Positions 1-11,077 of a stretch of DNA of 64,000 bases are shown here, piece after piece. This stretch comes from Nematostella vectensis (lineage: Eukaryota > Cnidaria > Anthozoa > Actiniaria > Edwardsiidae): contig NC_064036.1 in the NCBI RefSeq assembly GCF_932526225.1, forward strand, positions 6,827,519 through 6,891,518, in the 5' to 3' direction. Below the pieces are notes generated by a model that was given only the letters and a program-made list of their open reading frames with translations, did no database searches and was not told where the DNA came from. Each line of letters begins with the position of its first letter. Position 1 is the first letter of the stretch. A program made the translations under genes and the position numbers.

Positions 1-92
1 TGTCCGCCCTTCAGGATGGCATCCCCCTCTAAAAAAAATCCTGGATCGGCCCCTGTTCTGTCAGCTAGTTTGTTGGTGAAATGTCAACTCAC

Positions 93-3000
93 TTGAGTCC
101 AAGACAGCATCTGAGTACACTGGCTTCAGAGGTCTGGTAAAGTTGCCATCTTGGTCTGGTAGGTATGCCTGGAAGCAGAGTCTCACAGCACTTAGATCCA
201 TGGCAGCGGCCTGTTGCTTAGCGTACTCTCTACTTTTGGCAGCTTCTTGGTCTGAAAATCAATATGACTATGGTTGATAATGATCGCTTGGTAATGATCA
301 CTCTAAGACCTTACAGAATAAAACAAACAAACAAACAAATAAATAAATTGAAGTAGCTAATCACACAATTGCAGCTCGATGCTGAATTATTAGTGCTCAG
401 ATTCAGATGTGGTCGAGTTAAAGGCATGGGGGGCATGTACAGGACCCAAAACGATCCCAGGACCCGAAATGATCCCAGGACCCGAAACGATCCCAGGACC
501 CAAAACGATCCCAGGACCCAAAACGATCCCAGGACCCGAAACGATCCCAGGACCCGAAACGATCCCAGGACCCGAAATGATCCCAGGGCCCGAAATGATC
601 CCAGGGCCCGAAATGATCCCAGGGCCCGAAACGATCCCAGGGCCCGAAACGATCCCAGGACCCGAAACGATCCCAGGACCCGAAATGATCCCAGGACCCT
701 AAACGATCCTAGGACCTGAAACGATCCCAGGACCCGAAACAATCCCCCAAATGATCCTTGGACCCGAAACGATACTGAGGAGTCCCCGATCATTTCGAGG
801 CACCTCAGGCAGCTGCAGTACAACTCACGTTCGAACCGAGAATCAACCCAGAACCCAGTGGTGAGAGGCACAGGCACTACAGGGGCCGGTTGCACAAAGC
901 CTGGATAACTCTAATCCACCGGTTAAATCCTTATTCAGCAGATAAAAGTTATCCGAGTTGCGTGATTCGGTTGCACAAAGCCCAAATAAAAGTTATCCAG
1001 CGGTTAAAGTTATCCGGATGATAGGGGTCAGATAAAATCTTATCCACCGAATAAATGTGATTAAAAAACAAAATGGCGTCTTGCTTTCAAAATTTTTTGT
1101 CAGAATTTAGATTAATTTTAGACGCAGTGAAAGTTGAAACACATGCAAATGTAAAATTTTTACTGTTGGTAAATTTACATGAACTACGAACTTACATGCA
1201 GCTTTGGCAGGTCTGGAATCAAACTATATTGTCCGTTCCGTCGAGAAATGTGACTCACAAAGACAGGAAGAAGCTAAACACTATCCTCTGTAATCATTCA
1301 ATGATGTACATGCACTTTGCCTCGATAAACTGTTTGTTTTCTGGCACTTTTAGTAGCTTTTTCAACGGTCGTCATTTTGTTTAACGGAAAAACAGTGCGC
1401 GCTTTGCATATTTACCATGGAAACGGGAAGCCATTTAGCGGTAAATGATGGCTATTTTATCCGCCGGTTAACTATTAGCTGGATACGGATTTTATCAGGC
1501 GGTTAGCGCCTATCCGGCGGATAACTTATCCAGGCTTTGTGCAACCGGCCCCAGAGCGACGCTCTGCCAACTGCGGCACCTAGGCTCCCTATATGCAGGT
1601 CATGGTTCTCCTTTCAAGTGACCACAGGCCATTGGAGTGGCCAAAATAATGCAACACTCACATCTGCCAGTAAAAGAGTAAAACTATCCACTAAACCAGA
1701 ATAAAACACTAAGGGTCACTATGCTCATGTTGTGCATGTGCTTTCATATGAAGAGCCTGTTTATCTCAACATTCATCAGCATACAAACATAGTCTATAAC
1801 AATAGCAATATTGAGGATATAAACAGATGCTTACTTGCGACAGAGAGCGCCACATTTTTGTCAAACCCAAGCTTGTTTGAGTTTATGGCTGTATTGACAC
1901 CAAAGAGTGATAGGTCTACACCATCCTTGATACCTTCTGACAATTTGGCGAAAGTTGCATTTTGCAGAGTTTGCCACTTTATAAATCTATCCATTAGTAC
2001 TTTAACAACATTCTTTTTAGTGACATGCTTGATTCCCAAGTTTGGGAAGCTGGAACAGAAAACAGAAATCAATGCTATCAAAAAAAAAGGAAAATCAATT
2101 GAAAATATAATCACAATCAACATTATAATAAATGAAGAACCAACTCATAAAAGCCTGCTCTACCAGAGTGTAAAAAAAGTTGGTCTTGATTTGTTGTCTC
2201 AAATACCCATATGTTTCACAGCCCAACTCAGCCATATGTCATTTGTTATTGTTTTTATTTAATATTGAAATTGAGCGTGTGACAAAGTGTGTCAAAAAAG
2301 AATTGTCCATTAATTATCAAATCTAATAGAAAATTGCAAGAGCAGAATGATAGAGTTGATAGTATCATACCTCGCTGTCATGTGTTGATCCGGCCCCACT
2401 TGTACGGTGACTACTCCTTCTTCATTAGCATTCTTCCCAGTTAAACTATGTGCATGTAGCATATAAGGTTCATCTTTTGTGACCAAGGTTACAACTATTC
2501 TACATGGTCCTTGGTAGTTGTTCACCTGAAAAGAGCAGAGATTTTGATAAGCATTAGTTGTTTCCATCATGCAATTGTTAAATATGAGGTAAACAATAGA
2601 ATTACCTGGACAGACGGGTATGACTTGCTTTTAGAAGTCGAAAACTGCCCAGGGAGTCCCCCATGGGAAGGCCCTTCACATGGGTATCGGAACCGGAAAC
2701 CACGCTACAATTAATTCAATTAATCATTCTTTCCATGTTTTTTTTATAATAAATACAACTGATATAAAACTAAAAAAGTGTCAGTATCAAAAAATACCGA
2801 TTTTGAATTTAATAAGCAATAGTACTGAGCTCATAATAACATAATTTCTGAAGCCAAGAAAAGTGTAAAATTGAGATTTAAGCTATCAATGTCAGCATAC
2901 AGTACATGATAATTGTGATTATAAGATTGTATTTTGTTCCTTTCTGCAAACCACTGTGTCACCAAATTTTAAACTAGGTTTTGCAGCTCAAAGCATATTT

Positions 3001-4292
3001 CCAATTATATCAGTCCTATTTTTCATCCTGATTGTACCAAATACATAGAAACCATACTTTTACTTTCATTGGTGCTAGGATTCTTACCGGTTTAGGCTGT
3101 TCAAGAATTTCTAGGTAGGGCTCTGTGAAAGATGAATTAAACACACAAGGAATAAATAATCACATTCCTGTCAATGCACAGGTTTTATTGACTAAATTTT
3201 TCAATATTTTTTGATAAATTAAACTAAAGGGACTGTTATTGGGGCCAAATACAGTATCACTCATTTATAAATGCTGAACCAATCACATTTTCAAATATGT
3301 CCTCCCATTACTTTTTGAGGCATAGTCAGTAGAGGGGACTGGTTGGGAAACCTGGTGAACTTCTTCAGAGACATGTTACTGTTTTCTTATTTCTGACCAT
3401 GACCGTGTACAAGTCAAGCATACAGTAAAAGAGATTATATGGAGTAAACGAAGAATCATTTGCTATTTGCATCAAAACCGCACTTCGATCTTGAAGTGAC
3501 CATAAAACTGAAGGAAAATCTTCAGTATTGATGCAGACTCATACAAACCCCACTATATTTGCTGTGAAAGCTCACCGAGTTTTTTTGATAGAGCTCTACT
3601 CACTTAAGAATTTTAGCACCCATTGGCACTTGTAAAAAATATACTAGTCTGTATAAAACTAACTTTCTAGGGCTGCAGAGCTAAGGATATAATTGCCATA
3701 AAACATGCAAATTGATAAAGACAAATTTTAAAAGAAATAAATAAAAATAGCAAAGTTTCAAATAAATCAATAAATGATTTGTGTCCTAATACATATTCAT
3801 GAATCTCTTCCATATGTTTTCTTGTACTGTATGCTTGGTTTGTGCATGTTCGTGATCATGTAACAGGGTTGTTCAACATCAGAGAGCGCCTATACCTCAT
3901 TCTTCGTTCTTATACCCCCCAGGTGACACTATAGATCTTTTATTGAAGTGATAATTTCCCAAGGGATTAATCTTGTTTGGCTCAAGCTTTTGTTGGAGGC
4001 ATCATATTTGAATAAAATAAAAAAACCTCTCAAAACGACTGAAACGTATGGTCGATCATGTCAGCATTCTAATGTCCTATTGATGTGCCAATTTGAACCA
4101 TGATTTTTGCAACAAAGCTACTTGGATATGGCAACAAAATTCAGAGTTCTTACCGGTGTAAGAAGGCTCCTCTGCATTTGTGCCTAATGGGACATGCAGA
4201 GCACTGATATCAGGTAGATAACCAGGTTGAATGATCTCATTTAACATGCTTTCTGTGAGAGCACTACCCACTTGCTGTTCAGACTGTGTCAT
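93..4292 (-). CDS. NFKB: NF-kB Rel-homology transcription factor, 5' part of gene (continues beyond base 1)
   Basis: Coding exons on the minus strand, in transcription order: 4292-4154 (ATG at 4292, just inside an acceptor), 3122-3088, 2704-2606, 2525-2371, 2049-1835 and 251-93. All have GT/AG borders and join in phase. They give 267 residues of the Rel homology domain. Residues 59-67 read RGFRFRYPC, the RxxRxRxxC DNA-recognition loop, followed by EGPSHGG. Later come the family motifs [18 protein letters not shown] and [15 protein letters not shown]. The protein is a dimeric DNA-binding factor held in the cytoplasm by IkB-type ankyrin proteins and sent to the nucleus in immune and stress signalling. 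The dimerisation (IPT) half, nuclear localisation signal and C-terminus lie outside the window, so p50-like or p105-like architecture cannot be told. The 5'UTR must be spliced: donor-like sites (AAG|gtatgt near 5430, GAT|gtaagt near 5346) lie about 1.1 kb upstream of the ATG. Confidence 0.93.
437..778. repeat. 18-bp minisatellite (GGACCCGAAACGATCCCA family)
   Basis: About 19 tandem copies of an 18-bp unit with variants at a few positions (AAACG/AAATG, GGACC/GGGCC). The period is a multiple of three, so it opens long repetitive reading frames on both strands; these are not genes. The array lies inside a larger dispersed repeat, since a short two-unit version with the same flanks occurs at about 6070-6165. 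It falls in the NF-kB intron between the exons at 1835-2049 and 93-251. Confidence 0.9.
780..1591 (-). repeat. tRNA-derived SINE-like sequence split by a MITE
   Basis: On the minus strand, 1591-1552 reads like the 5' half of a tRNA promoter with an A-box-like TTGGCAGAGCG. After the inserted element (883-1551) the sequence resumes at 882 and carries a B-box-like GGTTCGAAC near 828-836. Removing the insert restores ordinary A-box to B-box spacing. It is not a functional tRNA gene as it stands. Its SINE identity is inferred from the two boxes only. Confidence 0.45.
883..1551. mobile_element. 669-bp TIR DNA transposon/MITE, possibly PIF/Harbinger-like
   Basis: The ends are perfect inverted repeats of about 26 bases beginning GGGCCGGTTGCACAAAGCC, flanked by the 3-bp direct repeat CAG (880-882 and 1552-1554). 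A partial internal copy of the end sequence lies near 966. The GGGCC terminus and 3-bp duplication suggest a PIF/Harbinger-type element. A 103-codon plus-strand frame (1073-1384) inside it is not recognisable as transposase, so the element is probably non-autonomous. Confidence 0.75.
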
Positions 4293-6060
4293 GATTACTG
4301 CACTTGATACACCAATAGGATATTATAGATCTTTTCTCTTGAATTAACGTTGTGTTATCTGGAACACATTCTTTCCTGGTAGATAAAATATAGAATGTTA
4401 AAGTTATAAACTTTTCATAGAGGTCTTAGAGTGTTATAAGTAGTTGAGGCTGACAATATGTTTTGATGGACCACTGTAAAGCATCTCTGTTCATAATGCA
4501 TTATCTGCAAAATATTCTTCCCTGGTAAAAAAATACAGAAAATTGAAGTTTTAACATACCAAGAAGGTCTTTGTGTGTAAAAGCAGATATCAACAATGTC
4601 TTAGTAAGATACAGATAGCTAAGTGGCAATGTCCTTGGTGTTGAAAAGATGATGATAATTCTTACTATGATAAAACAGATTGCAGAAGTGTCACAACATC
4701 TAATAGTATTGATGTCTCAAGATAGTCAAGGGTGACGTAGTGTGCTTATACTAAATACAGATCGTAAAAGACATCTTCAAATCAAATAGGGCACTGGTAT
4801 AGTAGTGATTTGTAATATTATCAATGCATATTATTTATAGCTAGGCACGAAATCTTTAGTGGCTAGGAACAAAGAGTACAACTGTACAATAAATTAACTT
4901 AAGGCTTTGGAGCCATAAGCAAATGATCACATATGTTGGTTATATGAGTTACAAATCAAATTAACAACAATATCGATTATGCTGTTATGTTCATGCTCAT
5001 TTATCAATCAATAAATACTGTTTAAGCATAGAAGAAGTCTACAAAGAGTGAAGGCACTTGATTCGTTATTGAAGCAGTTAGAAACTATCGCAATTAACTA
5101 GGAGGTTATAACTTGTTCACACACCAAACCACGAACTGATATTTTGTTACTGTGTAGGTGTGTAATTCCAAAATCGAGTTCGGTCAACCATGTATCCTTC
5201 TTAACGTCTTTCTTTTAGCTTTAAACATGACTCTAAATCCTAATTTCTATAATTCAATTATTTGTAAAAAAGAAGGATAAAAAACAACCGATAGAGCTAC
5301 TTTCGATCAACAAGATTACGTTTCTTCAGAGAATACGAAACTTACATCGAAAGCTGCTCTATAGGTTTTGCACGTGTTGACAAGAAAGCTCTCCAAAATT
5401 CCCCCTAGTCTTCGGCAAATCGCAACACATACCTTACTAGGAATCGAATAGATGCTCTGCTACTGAGTTCGACTGAATCCTGGGGCTTTTAAGTATAAAT
5501 TTAGCAACTTCCTGTACCGAGAAAGCAAATACATTCAAATGTGAAGTCCATCCGCCATTTGTAGGGAATGTCCCAGTCCCGGGACTTCCCCGAACACAGC
5601 GCTTTTCTTGATTGGTCACACTTGACCACGTGACTCAAAATACACTGTAGAAACCAATGATGTAATGTTTTATAGAGATTACACAAAAAGTAAAAATATA
5701 CGGCAATCCATGGAAGCAAAAGACAGGGAATTTTCCCTAGTTATTATGCAGTTTTAAAAGCGCTTTATCTTTCGCGTGTCCAAGGTACACTTTTCGAAGT
5801 TGACACAAATAGACATTTTTTTTCACAGGTAGTCCAGTCAATCTACGTCAAAAAAGGGGCCAACAGCGGACTAATTGCAACACAAGGTTTTTAACGGTTT
5901 GTCGCACAGAAATTATCCCTCTATAACGTACTAAAAAATCGGAGCAGGCAAACACCCCGAAAAACGGGATCGAATTTTCAAATACAAGGCTTGTATGAAA
6001 AACCACAGGGTTCCCAAATCATGGAAATCACGAAAAAAATTAGTCCCTCGCAGACGTTTT
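4293..6060. other. NF-kB upstream intron, 5' region and unannotated DNA
   Basis: From the first coding exon to about 5350 this is A+T-rich sequence taken to be the first intron. The 5350-5750 part is the likely first exon and promoter. From 5740 to 6060 I see no gene or clear repeat. Confidence 0.4.
5564..5737. promoter_or_regulatory. kappaB-like sites in the NF-kB gene's own upstream region
   Basis: A textbook kappaB decamer GGGACTTCCC lies at 5581-5590. A near-palindromic GGGAATGTCCC lies 7 bases before it at 5564-5574, and GGGAATTTTCCC lies at 5726-5737. They sit just upstream of the likely first non-coding exon of the minus-strand NF-kB gene. NF-kB genes and their inhibitors are commonly autoregulated, so feedback control is a reasonable inference. 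The start of transcription is not proven. Confidence 0.5.
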
Positions 6061-6065
6061 TAGGC

Positions 6066-6165
6066 AGGCGTCTGTACAGGACCCGAAATGATCCTAGGAC
6101 CCGAAATGATCCCTAAAAGTACCCCAACTGATCCTCGGACCCGAAACGAGACCGAGGAGTCCCCG
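6066..6165. repeat. second, short copy of the 18-bp minisatellite-bearing repeat
   Basis: It shares its left edge (TGTACAGGACCCGAAATG) and right edge (GAGGAGTCCCCGA) with the array at 437-800 but has only about three units. The family has therefore moved or duplicated as a block and expanded independently. The stretch from 6166 to 6698 holds no feature I can support. Confidence 0.7.
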
Positions 6166-6698
6166 AAATCAACCCCAAGGAATTGCGGTAATGGACAAAG
6201 GGAAAGCAGAAGAAATACTTGCAATCCTTGAAGCATAATAAAGGGTTAACAGCGACTCGATTTCTAAACAACGTGACTTAAAAATATTAAATTTCAACAA
6301 TTTTATTTATTACATTGCCCGGCGTTAAACCCATAAACAGAGTCCAAAACAAATACACAACCTTAAATTGCTATTGAAAGGAATACAGCATAAACATAGT
6401 ACAGCTTTCCTCAGATCAACCAAACTATTGACCTTCCGACACATGACTCTGACAATATAAATCTCATTTCCGGTAAACATCACCCCTAAAAATTAATATT
6501 CATTTGACAACCAACAATGTATTTCACCACGAAATCCTTGTTCACACTAGCGAATATTTACCGACACATTTTAGGCATCAAGTTTGGCCGAGAAGATGGA
6601 ATGACAAAAGCACACTGAGTAATACACTCGAACAACCCTTCTACAACCGATGCGCAATATTAAGAGGGGCTTTCTGGGGGGGACTGGGTCATTTCATA

Positions 6699-7158
6699 GA
6701 ACGGGCTGGGAGGCGCGCCGCGCCCCGCCGAGCCCCCCAGCCCCGCTTCAGGCGCAGAACGGGGTGGGAGGCGCGCCACCCCCCGCCGAGCCCCCCAGCC
6801 CCGCTTCAGGTGTAGAACGGGCTGGGAGGTGCGCCACCCCCCGCCGAGTCCCCCAGCCCCGCTTCGGGCGTAGGACGGGCTGGGAGGTGCGCCACCCCCC
6901 GCCGAGTCCCCCAGCCCCGCTTCAGGTGTAGAACGGGCTGGGAGGTGCGCCACCCCCCGCCGAGTCCCCCAGCCCCGCTTCGGGCGTAGGACGGGCTGCG
7001 AGGTGCGCCACCCCCCGCCGAGTCCCCCAGCCCCGCTTCGGGCGTAGGACGGGCTGCGAGGTGCGCCACCCCCCGCCGAGTCCCCCAGCCCCGCTTCGGG
7101 CGTAGGACGGGCTGCGAGGTGCGCCACCCCCCGCCGAGCCCCCCCCCCCCCCCCCCCC
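6699..7158. repeat. GC-rich 58-bp minisatellite ending in a poly-C tract
   Basis: Roughly 7.5 copies of a 58-bp unit containing GGGCTGGGAGGTGCGCCACC and CCCCGCTTCGGGCGTAG. The last unit runs into about 20 C residues directly against the terminus of the hAT copy at 7159. It is far more GC-rich than its surroundings. The open frames on both strands here are an artefact of the repeat. A further piece of the unit turns up at about 12590-12612, beside the other hAT copy and inverted. Confidence 0.9.
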
Positions 7159-9602
7159 TAGGCTCTTACCGAAAGTGCTCGTTAAAAAAGCATTAAATGC
7201 TAAAAGCAGTGCTTGTTTTTTGCCAAAAAAAGTGCTAAAATAATGCTATTTTAAAAAAAAAAAAATGCTTGTGGATTAAAAAAAAATGCTCATTTTTTCA
7301 GACTTATTTTAATCATATAGAACATTACATTTTCAGATTTTCGCTCACATGTTTTAACATCAAAATTTAACGATCAATGTTTTTTCCATTTAATTCCAAC
7401 ACACGCTTGTCATTGGGTCATCATTACCCATTTTAGAAGTTAGTCATCGCTTGTTGTACTGGGTCATCACACCTGCTTGCAGATAGTCAACTGAGGCATG
7501 CTCCTGTTGGTCGTTGAATGCGGAATTGAGAACAGAGAATACCCTTTCTGCTGCAGCCGAGGATGGCTGCACCAACAGCACTTTCTTCACTGCAGAAGCC
7601 CAGTGAGGGAGCTGTTCCTTGTGGTCGTGCCACCATTTTACCTTTCGCTCTTAAGTGTTGATTACCACATCTGCAGTGGCAGCTAAGTAAGCAGGTAGTT
7701 CAGCTTTTAGGCCGTTGATAATGCAATCATCATTGAGAAAAGGGAATGATTCGCAAGGCCTCTACTGAGTGCTGAGTTGGCTTCAGCCACTGGACGCTGA
7801 CCGGACACATATACCTCGCAGCCTTGAACGCTAACACTGTGTTGTATAGTTGGACATTGAACTTTCTCAGAAACCAATCTATGGCTGGTTGAACACATGC
7901 CTTTGCCTGCTGTTCGAGGGCTGCTACGTTTTGGGCAGGATTTTCTTCAGCGATTGCTGCTGCGACTGCACGCACGTTTGGAAAGTGAGGGGCTTGGCAG
8001 GCTTGGGCAACAGCATGGAGTTTCTCATAACACGAGAACACGAGAGGGCCATCACCTTCCAAGAAATAGGTCGCTTTTACAAAGTGCTCCCCAACATCGA
8101 TGGTGATGGCGAGCTCGAGCTTCAGGTTGATCACTCGCTCAGGATCGTAAAGTATTGCCTGGAGTTGAGGGAGTAACTGTGGACTAATATTAGCGGCTTC
8201 TGCTTCTATCAAGAATCCCTCAATATCTCCAAACTGCAGTAACATTTGTTTGTAGACTTCCCACTTTGACCACCATCTGGTCTCACTGTATGATCTCGGT
8301 CTTTGCCCAGTCAGATCTTTCCACAACAGCTTTGCCTTGTAACTATGGCGGAACAGGCGAAGCCACACGCTACCGAACTCTAGAAGAGTTGGAATGACAA
8401 GATGATTCCCAACATTGTCAAGCGTGTGTGAGAAACACACAACGTTCAGCAGCTTAGGAAAGATAAATGCAATCCTATCCAACGCTGCCTGGTTCACACT
8501 TGCCCCATCTCTCATGGCTGCGAGTAACGAATTGGCCTTGACACCATAATCAACTGATAGGCACTGATTAAGAACTTGTGCAAGATCATCCGCATTCACT
8601 GACTTGGAACATATATCAATTTTGACGAGACGTTGAATAATCGACCAATTCTCGTCAAGGAAACGCAGGATGACAGCAATTGCTTCTCCTTGTCGTGTAC
8701 TTCCGTCAAAGATCATCGAAACATCTCTTGTCATGCCAGTCTGGCCAGGCAAAGTCAGTTCATTTTTTATCCTTTCGACTTCCTGCTTGAGAACAATTGA
8801 AATGTACTGACCAAGATGAGCACTTGCTGTGAGACGTTGGCCATTCTTCTCTAAGAGGGAGCATAGCTTATTGATTTTCCCAAGTAGGATGCCAGCCTTC
8901 AGAAACTCTTCGACCACTTCGAGTCAGTAGGCCCGTTCAGATATTGGTAGTGCTGCCTTTCTGCGTCATGTCCGCCGCTCTAAAAGCCTCCATAATAGTC
9001 TGATCCTTCAACTTACACTTCTTCAGTTTCTCTTTACCATTTCCATGTTTCTTTGAAGCCAAGTGTGTAGTTAGAATACTCTTCTTTGAAGACACTATTT
9101 CGCGGCATGCCAGACAAAACAACTTCCCGTCTTTGATTGTTAGTTCCTCTCATGGATATTGCTGAATCCGATCATGTATGCTTATGTTCTTTACATCACA
9201 CTTCCCCCTAGTTTTGTTTTTTCCACTAATTGATGGCAGAGTACGCTCTCGAGCTATCTCTGCCTTGCTTGGCTGACTTCCAGTATTGCTAGTGAATGAC
9301 GCCATCTTGGAACGAGTCACGAGGAGGACTGACGAGAAGGACCGGGTTCTAGAAGGCAACCGCTGACCTATCAAACATATTCCCCAGCCTCCTCGGCTCC
9401 TTTGACGAAAATGAATGCAAATTGCGGCTTTGGACGACATATGTGAAGTCAGAGTGTGCTGATTAACGCGAAATTATATAAATAATCAGTCGATAATAAG
9501 AAAAAATGCTAGCAGTGCTTTTTGGGAAAAAATGTAAAAAAAAAAAGTGCTCGCGAAGCCAAATAATGCCAAAAAAGTGCTAGCACTTTCGGTAAGAGCC
9601 TA
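7159..9602 (-). mobile_element. hAT transposon copy A (2.44 kb)
   Basis: The ends are imperfect inverted repeats starting TAGGCTCTTACCGAAAGTGC. It encodes a broken BED-finger hAT transposase on the minus strand. The left flank is poly-C and the right flank is GATTTGAT (9603-9610), so it has no matching target duplication of its own. It is nearly identical to copy C (12634-15074) in inverted orientation. Confidence 0.92.
7505..9122 (-). pseudogene. hAT transposase, inactivated (copy A)
   Basis: From the N-terminus: a BED-type zinc-finger region (CLACREIVSSKKSILTTHL, with the H-x-H pattern), then a frameshift and an in-frame TGA. Next comes a 395-codon RNase H-like catalytic region (IFDGSTRQGEA, CFSHTLDN, ETRWWSKWEV), another frameshift near 7735, a TAA, and the C-terminal hAT dimerisation motif (VQPSSAAAERVFSVL). 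Transposase cuts and joins element ends; this copy cannot make a full-length protein. The same TGA is present in copy C, and the same TAA in copies B and C. Confidence 0.85.
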
Positions 9603-11077
9603 GATTTGATTGGTTGATATAATCGGGATAAAATGCAATATACACCTCCTAGAAGGTGAATATTTCCCTTCGCCCCGAAATCAAGCTAGTCATCCGTTGC
9701 AATTTTAATTTGTATTTATCATTATTTTGTCTGTTTTGTTTTTATTGTTGTTTTATTTTTTTTGGAGCGTTATGTGCTATTCAAGCATCAGTTTTATTCT
9801 TATTAGACGGCTATCATATTTATCATATTGTTATACACCTTATTTCCATCAATTATTTGTAAAGAAAAAGGTGATAAAAAAGCTCAAGCGATATGAGAAC
9901 CACATATAAATTATATTAGAATGGATAAACGCAAGAGAGCATAAGATAAGAGAGGGACACTTTGGTATTACCCGCCCGCCATGTCGATTCCGAATCCGGC
10001 TATTTTTAGCAACCACCCCACCACAGCGCGTTAGGATTTGCTCCTTTTATTTTGTCCTACTCCCCCGTGGGTTGCGTGTTGTTGTTTTGCCAACTCGATA
10101 GAAATGAAAAGAGATCATGAAAAAAAACTCGGAAGAAGAAAAAAAGTCTGTCTTAAGTAAGTAAGATTGGCAAATATACTCACAGAAAGCTAAAACCCTG
10201 AATAGTTTGAATGTTTTGATTGTCTGAGCGGCGAAGTCGTCAAGGGGTAAGTACGCAGCTCTTACAAGCTGCAATTTGATTGGGCAAATGGACAATACCC
10301 GCACCCCGACACAAAGAACGAGAAGAATAGAGACAAAAGAACTCCTTTGTAGAACAAAGATAATAGGAGACAAAGCAGCTGCGTACTTACTAGTCAAGTA
10401 GTCAAGAAGAAAGAAAGAACCGACGAGCGATAAAATGGCTGTGATACCGCGTTTGATTCAAATCCCGACTCCAGCTTGTATAATAACAACATAACAATAT
10501 AACATATAATAATAACGACATCAAAGAAGTACAGTAACATCTCCTTCTTTATTTTCTTACTATTACAAAAGCTCAGATACTTCAGCTTGTTGGCTTTAAT
10601 CATCACAAAAATGCATTCCCTCGCTACAAGGATAGTATTATGAAATTATTTTCTTGGATTCCTTCTCAATTCACCGGAATATTCACAAAAATCAATAGCA
10701 TATCTAATGTCTAACTTACAGATTTCGTTTGACCATTAGGAAGATACTGAATGTTGAAAAACCACGAAGAAGCAGCAAGTTAGAGCGGAAGCGGTGTTTG
10801 AAGCACGAGGTTTTCCGCTCTTGATTTTGAATGAAGTCCCTTTTTTTAAACGTTTTCGAAATCTTGCAATCCTCGAAGTACTACATCCCCTTAATAAACC
10901 GCAAGTGCCTGTATCCTTGATGCTAGAATGAAATTTTCGATAGTATTTGTGCAAATAGGGTGTTTTTTTTCGGTTTCAAGTCACAAAACAGCTGCAAACA
11001 ACAAGATGTAAATGCCAAAGCGCGGGGGTAGGGTGAGTAAAAATGCTCACGCGCAGTGGTGGGTAGGCACTGAGAGG
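9603..11077. other. segment between inverted hAT copies, no gene seen
   Basis: It begins with GATTTGAT, the reverse complement of the 8 bases following copy C. A dispersed repeat copy lies at about 9940-10119. The remainder is A+T-rich non-coding DNA with a weak tRNA-like B-box (TTCAAATCCCGACTC near 10460). The segment is probably inverted relative to its ancestral orientation. Confidence 0.5.
9940..10119. repeat. dispersed repeat R1, intact copy
   Basis: It starts AGAGAGCATAAGATAAGAGA and continues GGGACACTTTGGTATTACCC to GAAAAGAGATCATG. About 180 bases match 16041-16058 plus 17459-17638, where a 1.4-kb element interrupts it. A short fragment recurs at 55069-55103. The family is unidentified. 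Confidence 0.8.

Noticed and set aside
311-895. Long repetitive reading frames on both strands
   Set aside because: They are produced by an 18-bp tandem repeat whose period is divisible by three; no start context or homology.
6660-7127. Proline/glycine/arginine-rich frames
   Set aside because: They follow the 58-bp GC-rich minisatellite and occur on both strands; a repeat artefact.
7850-8176. Plus-strand frames inside hAT copy A (and mirrored ones in B and C)
   Set aside because: Shadows of the transposase coding strand; the minus frame has the hAT motifs.
10423-10475. tRNA gene
   Set aside because: Only a B-box-like TTCAAATCCCGACTC is present; no cloverleaf or clear A-box.
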